From Klebsormidium nitens (lineage: Eukaryota > Streptophyta > Klebsormidiophyceae > Klebsormidiales > Klebsormidiaceae): 64,000 nt of DNA. A program made the position numbers and the translations under genes. The DNA lies in NCBI GenBank assembly GCA_000708835.1, contig DF237207.1:1-64000 (forward strand), in the 5' to 3' direction. Shown in pieces: positions 1 through 9,732 of the stretch. Every line of letters begins with the position of its first letter. Position 1 is the stretch's first letter. A model generated the notes under the pieces. It was not told the origin of the DNA, did not search any database, and was given only the letters and a program-made list of their open reading frames with translations.

Positions 1-273
1 TGAGAGGCGCTCTTGCTGAAGGTGAACCTAAGTTGGGCTGAAAAGCTGGGCATGGATTCCGCACATGTCTAGCAGACGGGCAGCGTTGAAACCCGTCCAA
101 CCGTCACACGTTGCCAGAAGAATCGATTGACTTGACATCAAAATCGAATCGCTTTCCAATAAGTGTTTCGAGCAACTGGAAATCGTCTGACGTCAAATCT
201 ACCTTGGTGTTTTCTTTGCTACCTAACTGTCCCAAAAGACCACTTAGCCGTCCACTTGAAGCTAAGTGATCCT

Positions 274-1502
274 CTAGTTTGCCGCAACAGCCTTGCTACC
301 AGCACCGGGGATCTTAGCGCCAGATCCACCGGACCCACCTCCTCCACCGCCTCCAGACTTCTCGGGGCAGTCGCGGGCGAAGTGGCCCTTCTTCTTGCAG
401 AACAGGCAGCGACCCTTGGTCATGAGGCGGACCTTCTCCTCCTCCGAATGGCCAGACCGCTGCCGTTCTTCTTGCCCTTGTTGGGGCCACCGCGCTTGCC
501 CTTGTACCCAAGGCGCTGGATGTTGGTGCGCTTGCCGATCTTCTTGCCGTCACCGACCTGGATCCAACCTGTGGAAGGGGAATCGCTGGATTTGCGCTTC
601 ATGATATTTCTCGGACCCTTAGATGAAGAGTCATCCCGCTCAGAGCCCTTTGACTGAGAGATAACCGCCCAATTGACAGAGCAAAACTGAACCAACTTCT
701 CAAAGCTAGTCCACCTGCTACCGTCAGGCATTGCTGCAGCACGTTGACGCATTTCGAAGTTCAAACCCGACTTGAACCTCTGAATTCTCTCAGGCTCGCT
801 AAGGGTTTCCCCTCCCAATTCGGCGCAAATCTGTTCAAAAGCCCTCGCATACTCTTCCACAGACATAGGACCCTGCTTCAGTCGATCGAGCTTAGCCCAA
901 GCCAAAGAGATAGGGTCAACAGAACCGAAACCCTTGATGAGAACATTCTCCAGAAAAGCCATATCAATGACTGATTCAGGAGCAGTCGCTTTCAACGAAA
1001 CCACACGAGAGTTGTAGTAAGTTCGAGCCTGGCCTTCCAAATAGGATGCCACGATGGAAGCTTGCTTAGCAACTGGAACTTCTGCAACGCTGCAGTAGTC
1101 CTGCATTGTAACAAGCCACTCTCTGATATCCATGGAAGAGTCGCTTTTCCGCCAAACTTAGGGGGTCTTGCTGCCTCATATTTGGGTTTCTCCGCTCTTT
1201 CGATTGAGAGACCCTTGAAACCAGCAGTCACAACCTCTCCCTCTAGCTTGTTCACCTTTTTGCAAAGCGCTCTAACAACCCGTTTCAGAGTTGACGTTTT
1301 AGGCGCAGGTATAGAATCTTCCATTTCAGCATCAGCGCCAGGAGTCTCGTCAACCTCACCCTCGTTATCGCTTGCCATGAGGGTGTCCTTCGCAGGAACC
1401 TCCTCCGATCCCTTGGACTCCTCCTCGCTGCTCTTCTCTTCCTCATTGCGCTCCGGCTCCTCCTGCTCGGGGAGCGCCTGCTGCTTCTCGCGCTTCACCA
1501 TG
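274..1502 (-). pseudogene. decayed LTR-retrotransposon gag (capsid plus zinc knuckle)
   Basis: Minus-strand remnant of a retrotransposon Gag. It opens with a Met-Val-Lys-Arg start (1502-1500) and a long Glu/Ser-rich acidic stretch, continues into a capsid-like domain beginning MDIREWLVTMQDY (near 1133), and ends in a basic tail with a CX2CX4HX4C zinc knuckle (CLFCKKKGHFARDC, about 410-370), a Gly-rich linker and a TAG at 276-274. The retrotransposon-gag fold and knuckle are family knowledge; the element's superfamily (Ty3-like is my guess) is inference. Two frame changes are needed to read through: one near 1142-1150 after the Pro-Pro-Lys-Phe-Gly-Gly segment, one near 445-460 before the knuckle. 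Both shift in the same direction, as if one base were lost at each, so the copy looks dead. No protease or reverse transcriptase is visible; pol would lie left of the window. Confidence 0.75.
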
Positions 1503-1600
1503 TCTGCGAAGATATCGATGGAACGATAGGCAGCTAGATTGACTGTGCCAAAGAGCTGGGGAAGAAAAGAAGTGACCCACGCCGTGAAGAAGGTCGTGGA

Positions 1601-1620
1601 ATCCTCTAGATACCAATGTA
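1601..1620 (-). other. candidate primer-binding site and 5' LTR end
   Basis: Read on the minus strand, a TTACA end is followed by one base and then TGGTATCTAGAGGAT (1615-1601). LTRs usually end in CA, and many plant-type retroelements start their primer-binding site with TGGTATC, complementary to a tRNA 3' CCA end. The site lies about 100 bases before the gag start, the expected place. The outer end of the LTR was not found; a TGTTGGGGG at 1665 would make it only about 49 bases, too short for a normal LTR. The priming tRNA is not identified. Confidence 0.4.
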
Positions 1621-4206
1621 ACGTGCCGGATAGTCCCGAGCCTGCGATGCTCAAAACCCCCAACACAGAGTTAGCGGAATTGCGGAATGTACGCTGCGGG
1701 AGCTCAACACTTGGGAGAATTGCGAAACTCGCTTCTGGCTAGAAGCCAGCGTGTTGAATGAGCAACTTTCGTCCGACCTTATAGCTGTGCTCCAATTCAG
1801 AAGCCAGCAGAATGTTAGTCGCTCCATCCTAGAGATCTGCAGCGTCCTGCAGCACTCTATATCGTTAGATGAATTCGCTCTGCACTCTAGGTTATGCAAC
1901 TGGCGTGAACTTGGGTATGCGACCTTTGCCAGCTAAGAAACGTCCAGGTTCCTTGAACAGCCTGTCGCTTTCAGCCTAGAAGACGCCATTGTGTCAGCAA
2001 GTGACATCGTGCCTGCATCGCAGATCCACGGAAAGATGACAGCAAGGCATGCGCTTAGAAAGTCGCTCTGTGATTCGTTGAGTCAAGGAAAACGCGTCCT
2101 TGCCAGTTCTCTCACCACTTGTTGATAGTGACTGCAATCGCTTTCAGTCGCGCACCTAGCTTGAAGAAGCTCAAAGTTAGGTTCAAGTCCGTCTCTGGAT
2201 GAAAATCCTGGATCCCGTAATAAGGTAATTAGCCCCGAAGTCATCGGACGGACTAAACGTACCAAAATAATCAATCGACGGTCAAAACGTACCAATTCTG
2301 TAAATATTGTCCCAGAATCCGATGGGGTAAATGTGGCCAAATTTGGATAAAATCCGAGCGCGTTCTCATTTATTTAAAGAGCCGTCGATTTGAGATTCAA
2401 GCTCTTGTGTGACGTTGATAAAGCAACAACTTTCAGACTCGTTTGAATTCACTTGAACTCGATCTCAGGAGTTCAAGTCATAAGCTATGCTCAAATGTAC
2501 ATTCGCTACTAGGCACAGTGTACCTAGAAATTAGGGTTTCGCATTTTGCAAATAACCGTAACGATTTCAAAGGAGACCGGTAAAAGAGCACATCGTTACA
2601 TATAGGCCTTGCATATGATTATAGGCATCGCTTTTCAGAACCATATTCGCTTCGAAGCTCACGGTAGACTGAGACTCGGACTATTGAAGCCTCAAGCTCT
2701 AAGAAAGTTGAAAGGCATGAATTATAGCCCGATCATAGACTGCTTAAATATAAATCAAATTTCGCGGTTTAGAATCTACAATTGATAAAGCTCATTTGAA
2801 AGGCTTTCGAATTTGTTGCATTATTGAATGCGAACAAACCCAATAAATCATTCATCAATTTCTTGTAGATTGAGCAATTGCAGCGTTCAATCGCTACCTG
2901 CATTTTTTTTGTTTATTTATGGGGCAAAATGCTCTGCAAACAATCGATTAATGGGAATCTATCCTGCATATGAAATTTTGGGCAGTCAAAGCAAATTTGA
3001 ATTGTTGCCCAATTAACTTCGAACAATTGGTCCTGTAGAGAAAGAATAGAATTAGTAGAAGAAGATGCTGGTGCAAAACCACATGTGATCCGCAAACTGT
3101 CCAGTCTCAATGTATAATGTGTGCACTGCTATCCTCGATTGTAATTGGGATAATATCTAGGAGTGATTCAGTCTCAACGGTATGTTTTTTTAAATACGCT
3201 CTGGTGATTTAGCATGTTATTGACAGGGGTATTCTGTCTGATATTGATGCCCGGAAGTCAAAACAGAACCGCCACATGCGTGCTAGGTGTGAATGTAGGG
3301 CAACCGTTGAGCAAGACGGTGTATCTAACCGCATACAGCTCTCAGCCAAACTCATTTGCGCCGCCCAGACATGTGTCTAACGTTTCGATGCTGCCATTTA
3401 AAATGTCCTGGTATATGGGGTCAGTATGCCACATTATGCTTTATCAAGACACATGTAACTGAAAAGATTGTGCATAAAACATTGTTGTCGAAAAGCCTGA
3501 GCGTCCACTGGCGTTCAATGCCGTGCGGTATTGTCTCCTCTGCCGGCTGGCATCGGGAACGGCCACGTGGCCTAATCCTACCCGTCTATACCTGCCGACG
3601 CTGACTATACATGGCCTACTCGACCCTTGACTCCTCGCGACATGATGAAATGAACAAAACGACCCTATTCGACCGGGCCTATCCATCACCTCTCCTCAGC
3701 CCTATAGGTTCGGCCGGCACGAGTCTCAATCATGGGCTAAGGTCCCGTACCCTAGACTCGGCTGGTAATCTCGCCGGTCTGCCACTAACCATACACTAAT
3801 GGACTAACTCTGGACTCAGCCCGCGGCGCGCGCGCCAGGCTCGCAAGCCGGCCGCGGCTCGCCCTATCGCCGGCAGCCACGTGGCACGTCTGCGCCACGT
3901 GTCGACCGCTATCTGGACACTACCCGACACGGACAGCCCTCGGCATGGCAGCGTAGCTATCGTCGGATATCAAAAAGCCGGCCGAAAAGTGTGAGGTTTA
4001 ATAGCAGCAGTAAAGTGGAGCTGACAAATTCGTTGTCTTAAGCCCGCTTCTTGAGTCAGCATTGATACATGTTGAATTCTTGTCTCGTCGAAGTGCTTTT
4101 TGAGAAAGGCTCATGCACGTGGCTCATGTGCCAATTCCGCCAACTTTGTTAGGTTCATTGCAAAGGCAGCGAAGTTGTTTAATGTTTTCATTTAAGTTCA
4201 CTTCTA
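1621..4206. other. gene-free, AT-rich repeat-like DNA
   Basis: No convincing gene in 2.6 kb. Open frames are short and lack family resemblance or splice logic. The first few hundred bases may hold the LTR of the adjoining retroelement. A short direct repeat, AAACGTACCAA, occurs twice within 40 bases near 2254-2290. A TTAGGGTTT motif lies near 2531. Confidence 0.5.
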
Positions 4207-4693
4207 GGGTGGCAATTCGAGATGATTACCGCATATACATGCGACCAAGGGGGTGGCAAATTTAGTAGGTTATCGTGTAGTATCTTAACAATTTGAGATT
4301 GGTATTTTTGCATTTGGTCAATAGATTATACTGCAGTCCTGATCTTATTGGCAGAGCTCTTAAATATGATGGCACACTATAGTGCAAGATCTTACGACCA
4401 AATATATAAAGAGCATCTTAAGCACAGTGTAGTATCTGTTGGAGGCATGTGAACCTGGGAGTAGATTTGGTCCGCCATATAAGTGCATCTTTTGCATCTT
4501 ACGGGCCGTAAGATCCGGAAGAAGTGTAAGATGGGGGGTTTAAACCCGACCATTTCAATGTAGTGCTCTGGGACTGTCTCGCTATGACGAAGACAAACAC
4601 ATATCCGGTTTTCTGAAATTCCAAATGAGTGCTTATGCGGATTCGTCAAGATGATTTTTTCTACGATCATCTGCAGATTTGGAGTTGCCACCC
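4207..4693. mobile_element. small non-autonomous element with GGGTGGCAA ends (copy A)
   Basis: The left end reads GGGTGGCAATTC (4207-4218) and the right end, reverse complemented, GGGTGGCAACTCC (4693-4681); both are flanked outward by a TA. The same terminal repeat bounds a second element at 6375-6951, so this is probably a MITE-like family. It has no coding capacity. An internal near-perfect palindrome lies at 4496-4514, and a second internal GGGTGGCAA-like start near 4253 leaves the true left end uncertain. Superfamily unknown; the TA could be a target duplication. Confidence 0.45.
4496..4514. repeat. 19-bp palindrome
   Basis: ATCTTACGG and CCGTAAGAT are perfect 9-base arms around one central G. 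Related GCATCTT and ATCTTA words recur nearby (about 4276, 4386, 4415, 4485), suggesting subterminal motifs of the surrounding small element. Confidence 0.7.
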
Positions 4694-5470
4694 TAGGGTT
4701 CCACTAGTAGCCTGTAGGGTTGTCACGGTGTCACACCATTGAATAAGCGTGACTCACCGAGACGACCCGAGCCCGCCGCAGGCTCCCGGGTAAATGCCTT
4801 AATACTCTGGTAACTCCCATTTCACCTAGGATATGCGCCTGGGAGATGGGTATGGTTGGTATGCTGGGAAAGGTGGATCATGGATGCGGAGCAGGTGATT
4901 GTTGCCAGTTAAACTTTTGTATTTTGTTTGCCCGGGTAGCTCGGATCTTAGATTGAAACCCCCACCCGGCGGGTATAAATAGTGCTGGTTACCAACTTTG
5001 CCATAATCATCTTTTGCAACTTGAAAGTGCGATAGGCGCATAAGTTATAAGACGCAACACATACAAGAACTTGGTCCTCCGCCAGCAAAAAAACAAGCCG
5101 TTGCCCTCCGTTTTGAGCAGCGGTTTCGACATGGCTATTGCAACCCAAATGATGCAACCATTTTAGTCTTGTAGTCTAACTTGTTTTCACCAAAACGTTT
5201 AACTCCCACTTGAGAACTTGAAATAGAGCAATTGACAATTGTAAGTCGGTTTGACGTCATACGTAAAGTGCCCGACCCTGACGACCCCGGGCCCAATTTG
5301 CATCGGGTTGCCAGTGGGCTATTACCGGTACCCGAACAGGATTACAGGCTCATCGATCGGAGGATCATCGGAGGTCAGCCGGAGGAGGGCCGGAGGTCCG
5401 GCCGGCTGATCGGTCTCCGGGCCGAGTTTTCTGATCGCAAAACCTCTAGTGTAACACTGCGCCCTGTTAA
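4694..5470. other. gene-free spacer left of the piggyBac-like element
   Basis: No supported gene. It holds a GC-rich stretch with repeated CCGGAGG/GGCCGG words (about 5360-5430) and ends at the TTAA (5467-5470) used as insertion target by the next element. A TATAAATA at about 4973 has no gene behind it. Confidence 0.5.
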
Positions 5471-7360
5471 CCCTTTAACAGCGGGGAATTTCCCACGTCG
5501 AAACCGCCGTACTCGAATATTCGATAATCGTAAAAATCGATCGAACCATACGATCGGCCGGCCTCGTGCGATCGAGTTCGGCGTAAGTCATAATAATTGA
5601 CGGTCCGGCACGCCGGTCGATGACGGTTCGAAGCATTTGACCTGCGCTCTCGATCCACGGCCGCGCCTGCCTTCGCGTGCACGAGCTACGGCCCTAAGTG
5701 CGGCTTCTGCGAGGCCTTTCAGGTTGGAGTACTGAACAGACTCTCCAAGTCTATCTTTGCACAAGCTTTGCGAGGCCCCGTTGCTGCTGTTGCCCCTTGT
5801 CGCTGTGATCAGTGGAGTAGCAAGACCAAATATTAGGGCAACATACGACGACATAGGCAATGGTCTCTAAGTGATATGCTATTGTCTGTTGCCTTTGTTC
5901 CTTTGTCGCTTACATGGTATCAGTACGGGGTTTTCCCAGCCTTATTGCCAGTGTTGCTTTTCAATTTGCGACTGTTGCCAAGACGGTAGCCAGGCATTGC
6001 CGGCCCAAAACACCATATATGTTGCTAATTACTATCCATCTGACTGGGAATCAGCTGGGCGGCTGGCGCGCCGCGCCGCGTTCGCCTCCGACTTGCAAGC
6101 TCTGCAGAAACGGGGCCTCTTTGTTGCTTACCTTGGTTTCTACATGTTGCTTATTTATATTTATTCTTTTATTTGAGTCTGCAGCCAGTCTGTTGCCTTA
6201 CTAGGCCCCATTTCTATTGTTGCCCTTTTTACCATTTTGCCTGGCAAAAGGGCAACAAGATAACGGAGGCCTGCACCTGCAGGCTCCCATCGACTGCCCT
6301 TGGTCTGGCAGCGGGGGCCCCGTTGTTGCCATGTTGCCTCTTTTCACCTGCCTTGCACAGACGGTTGAGATGGGGGGTGGCAACTCCCAGTTTTCCAGTT
6401 TTAAAACATCGTATCTGCGAACTAAAACAAGGGATTTGGCTGTTTTGCAATTTTAAACGGTGTTTTAAAACGTTTTAAAACTGTTTTAAAACGCTGCGAT
6501 TAGCCTGTTTTGTATGTTTTTTCAAGTTTTTATAGTGGCTATTGGCTTGTTACGAGCTCCTATGTAACTGAAAAGCAAAAATGAATATATTCGTATGTCA
6601 GAAAGGGCCCTAATATGTTGAAATATGCCGCTCGCCCTGTTTTGAAAGCAGATTTTGGCGTTTTAAAACGTTTTACTGTTTTGTTTGTTTTATAAAACGG
6701 GCTATTTCAGAGATCGCCCAACACGCAGATACATGTTTTAAGATTTTGGCGTTTTAAAACGTTTTGAGACCGTTTTACTTATATGAGGGGGGGTGCAAAT
6801 TTCAAAACAATAAGTGATTTAGAATCTACAGACAAAGGGCTACACGATGTTATGAAACAAAACGTTGAATACTATATATGTTTTCGATCGTTTTGTCCAA
6901 AAGGCAACAAAAAAACACTACCTAATTGTTTTAAAACTGGAGTTGCCACCCCGAGTGAGATGAGGTTGTTGCCCTGTGTTGCAGATGACTGACACATGGC
7001 AACAAGCCCAAAGCATGACGTCAGCAACCTCTCCCAACATCCACCATGGACCGGGGGGGCCGGGCCCGACCCTAAGCAAAGTTACCCCTGCACCGCCGCC
7101 TCCATCACCCCTCGCTGTTGCCCGGTTGTTCTCACCTGGCAGCATGTTGCTTGGGGCAACAATGCCTACTGGGGGTACGGGTTCCAATGGGGCCCGAACC
7201 CCCCCAAATATTTTTGAAACTTTTTTTACATTTTCATTTTGGGTCTTTGACACAGTATCTTCAAGTACTGGGGTCATCGGGGTTTTTTGGGTGCTCTAGC
7301 ACACGTTTCTAGCAGTGGTGTTACGAATGGCAACGAAAGGCAACAGCCGCTGTTAAAGGG
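5471..7360. mobile_element. piggyBac-like non-autonomous DNA transposon
   Basis: The left end CCCTTTAACAGCGG (5471-5484) and right end CCGCTGTTAAAGGG (7347-7360) are perfect 14-bp inverted repeats. Each is flanked outward by TTAA (5467-5470 and 7361-7364). A TTAA duplication with terminal repeats starting CCC(T) is the hallmark of the piggyBac superfamily. The 1890-bp interior has no frame longer than about 120 codons and nothing like a DDD transposase, so the copy depends on an autonomous relative. It contains about 17 GTTGCC/GGCAAC motifs, a block of GTTTTAAAAC palindromes, and a nested smaller element (6375-6951). Family assignment rests only on ends and target. Confidence 0.7.
6375..6951. 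mobile_element. nested small element with GGGTGGCAACTCC ends (copy B)
   Basis: The left end GGGTGGCAACTCC (6375-6387) and right end GGAGTTGCCACCC (6939-6951) are perfect inverted repeats. They continue inward into CAGTTTTAAAAC on both sides, with about nine extra bases on the left. Flanks CGGTTGAGATG (left, followed by extra Gs) and CGAGTGAGATG (right) agree at 9 of 11 positions, which may be an aged target duplication. The interior is AT-rich, non-coding and full of GTTTTAAAAC palindromes. It lies wholly inside the piggyBac-like element and shares its ends with the element at 4207-4693. Confidence 0.5.
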
Positions 7361-8215
7361 TTAAACACTTCCAGGCTCATTGCTCATTGCCAGACCCGGT
7401 GTGACCGGCGGTTTGAGCGGTTCCGGCGGTGTCCGGTCGGACTGGTGGACCGGGCAGCGCGGCGGAGCGTCAGGGCCGAGTGACACTCCGACCGGTAGTC
7501 CGGACTCCGAACCGAGAAGTCCCGATGAAACTCAAGAAAACTATTAGTAAGCCCAGAATAAATAGTATTAAGGTATTAAACCGCACTGTGACGGGTAGGG
7601 ATAGTATGGTGGTTAGGGTGGGTAGAAGTATGTACGGGTGCGGAGCGGGTGTTCTAGTCAGGGTTTTTAAGTTTTAGTCGGAGCTTTTACTACCGGTATT
7701 ATCTTGGCTTTACTATAATATCTTTGTTGAATGAAGTCTCGGCGCTTCGGGGCCGGTTCGCTGATCATCCGAACTGAGAATGCAATGATTGAATGCGGCC
7801 CAGAACACGTCCGCCCGACGCAAGTGCTGCAAAGTTTACGGTACGTGACATCTGAAGGTCAAGAAGGGTATCTGGAAGGTTCGTAGACGAAAGCAGCCAA
7901 TGCGCAGCGCCCGCAATGTCGGCTTATCAGCGCTTTGCAGCCGTCGATATTCGTGCTTCCAGAAACTCGTGGCTGAGACCTTGCCTGCACGCCATTGGTT
8001 CATTGTGGATTTTAAAATCGGCACCTGCACTACCAAGTTCAACTCCAAGAGTCAAGACATCATTGGCATGCCCCCCTGTGGTCCCCCCTGTTCATGAGGT
8101 TTACGGTAGCTGCTGCTCTGTCGCTGTCTGCTGGTAGCGCTCAGATTGTCAAGTTGGTTCTGTCTTGCACGTAGCGCGGCATCCCCAGGCCCTGTACGGT
8201 TGTTGCTCAGCCGCC
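7361..8215. other. upstream region of the Lhcb4-type gene
   Basis: No gene seen. The part next to the transposon is GC-rich with GACCGG/CCGGTC words. At about 7607-7650 lies a segment that recurs inverted near 14739-14790. The last few hundred bases before 8216 should hold the antenna gene's promoter and 5' UTR; no clear TATA box was recognised at a useful distance. Confidence 0.4.
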
Positions 8216-9732
8216 ATGGCGACCTCCCTGTCCTCCCTGCCCTCCGTGTCCAAGCTGTCCGGCCTGGGCAGCTGCAGCACTGCGGCGCGCGCGCTCGGGG
8301 CGTCCAATGGAGCCGCCGTGGTGGCGCGCGTGGGCACCAAGAAGGTGGCCACCACCGTCAAGAAGGCTGCCGCCAAGGTAGCCTCCAAGGCGCCGCGGCC
8401 GGCCGCCAGCCGTAGGCCGGCCAGCGGGCCGGACCGGCCGCTGTGGTACCCAGGGGTGCAGGCGCCCGAGTGGCTGGACGGGTCGCTGCCCGGTGACTAC
8501 GGCTTTGACCCGCTGGGCCTTGCCAAGCCGGCGGAGTACCTGCAGATTGACCTGGATGGCCTGGACCAGAACAAGGCTGTGAACAAGGCAGGGGACGTGA
8601 TTGGAAAGGTCCAAAAGAAGGCGCAGCTGGTAGACACAAAGAATGCATTCCAGCCTTATGATGAGGTGTTTGGGCTGACGCGCTTCCGGGAGACGGAGCT
8701 GATCCACGGGCGGTGGGCCATGCTGGGGGTATTGGGGGCAGTCGCAGTGGAGGCACTTACGGGAGTGCACTGGCAAGACGCCGGAAAGGTAGGGTGGCCC
8801 TATGTTGTGCAGGCACGCCTCCTGCATTTGCTGACTACTGTCAAGCCTCTTGTCAGGAGACATGAAGATCAGACACCTTTAAATCTGGGGCCGCACAATG
8901 TGGTAATTTGATAAGGATTTGGAGGGTGTTCGGCTGAAGATGAACCGTCAGGAACAGCATCCGATGTTCATTGCAGGGACCACAGCAGTTGTTGGTTCAA
9001 TTCATTCTTTTTCTATGGAGTTGAGCTGGTGCTGCAGTCTGGTTGCTACGTCCTCCTGCTTCGGAAGCTAACAGGGCTGTATGAACCTGCCAGCCATGTT
9101 TGCAAACTTTCAAACGGTTCCTGGACAAAGGGGTTTTTCTGTTGTCAGTTTCAGCTTCCCCACATTCAGTGCTATGTCGTTTCTGGCGCTTGACCCAGCG
9201 TCTGGCATATGACACCTAATGCTGCAGGATCGCTTTGTAGTAAAATTAAACTGTCCATTCCCTCAATCTTGTTCTCACTGGCAGCCCCAATCTTCAAGGG
9301 TTTCCAATGCTCAGCGCTCTCTGCCTGCTCTAGCAGCCTCCGTTGACCGTATGGCCGTCGGTGCATTGCCTCTAGGTGGAGCTCGTGGACGGCGCGTCGT
9401 ACTTGGGCCTGCCCCTGCCCTTCGACTTGCCCACTCTCACCATCATTGAGGTCCTGCTAATCGGATACATCGAGTTTGCGCGTAATGGCGTGACGGACCC
9501 TGAGGAGCGCATCTACCCCGGCGGATACTTCGACCCCCTCAACCTCGCGTCCTCCCCAGAGAAGGCCGCGCAGCTCAAAGTAGCGGAGTTGAAGCACGGG
9601 CGCCTGGCGATGGTGTCGGCGCTGGGCTTCGCCGTGCAGGCGTTTGCTACTGGCACCGGCCCCCTCGACAACCTGGCACAGCACTTGGATAGCCCAACCA
9701 CAAACACGATCTTTGACACGCTATCAAAGTAA
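8216..9732 (+). CDS. LHCB4: chlorophyll a/b-binding protein CP29 (Lhcb4 type)
   Basis: Minor photosystem II antenna protein linking the LHCII trimer to the core in the thylakoid membrane. Two exons, 8216-8788 and 9376-9732, joined in phase 0 across a GTAGGG...TCTAG intron, give 309 residues. The ATG at 8216 sits in GCCGCCATGG and starts a Ser/Ala-rich plastid transit peptide; a Lys/Ala/Pro-rich mature N terminus follows. Seen motifs: [19 protein letters not shown]; helix [16 protein letters not shown]; the CP29-like segment [23 protein letters not shown], split exactly by the intron; the middle helix around [14 protein letters not shown]; helix C-type [11 protein letters not shown]. Glu, His and Arg ligands for chlorophyll are kept in both outer helices. 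The WQDAGKVELVDG stretch favours Lhcb4 over Lhcb5 or Lhca. The gene converges on ferritin. Confidence 0.93.

Noticed and set aside
1138-1150. Programmed -1 frameshift at GGAAAAGC in gag
   Set aside because: The bases do not form an X-XXY-YYZ slippery heptamer in the incoming frame, and a second break follows in the same copy, so decay or base-call loss is simpler.
1617-1665. A complete 49-bp LTR from TGTTGGGGG to TTACA
   Set aside because: Far shorter than real LTRs and no second copy is visible in the window; only the inner end is kept as a candidate.
2083-2340. 85-codon minus-strand frame beyond the retroelement
   Set aside because: It contains an internal direct repeat and has no family motif or splice partner; probably LTR or random sequence.
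3200-3800. Short plus-strand frames of 60-80 codons
   Set aside because: No start context, no splice partners, no family resemblance; chance frames in repeat-like DNA.
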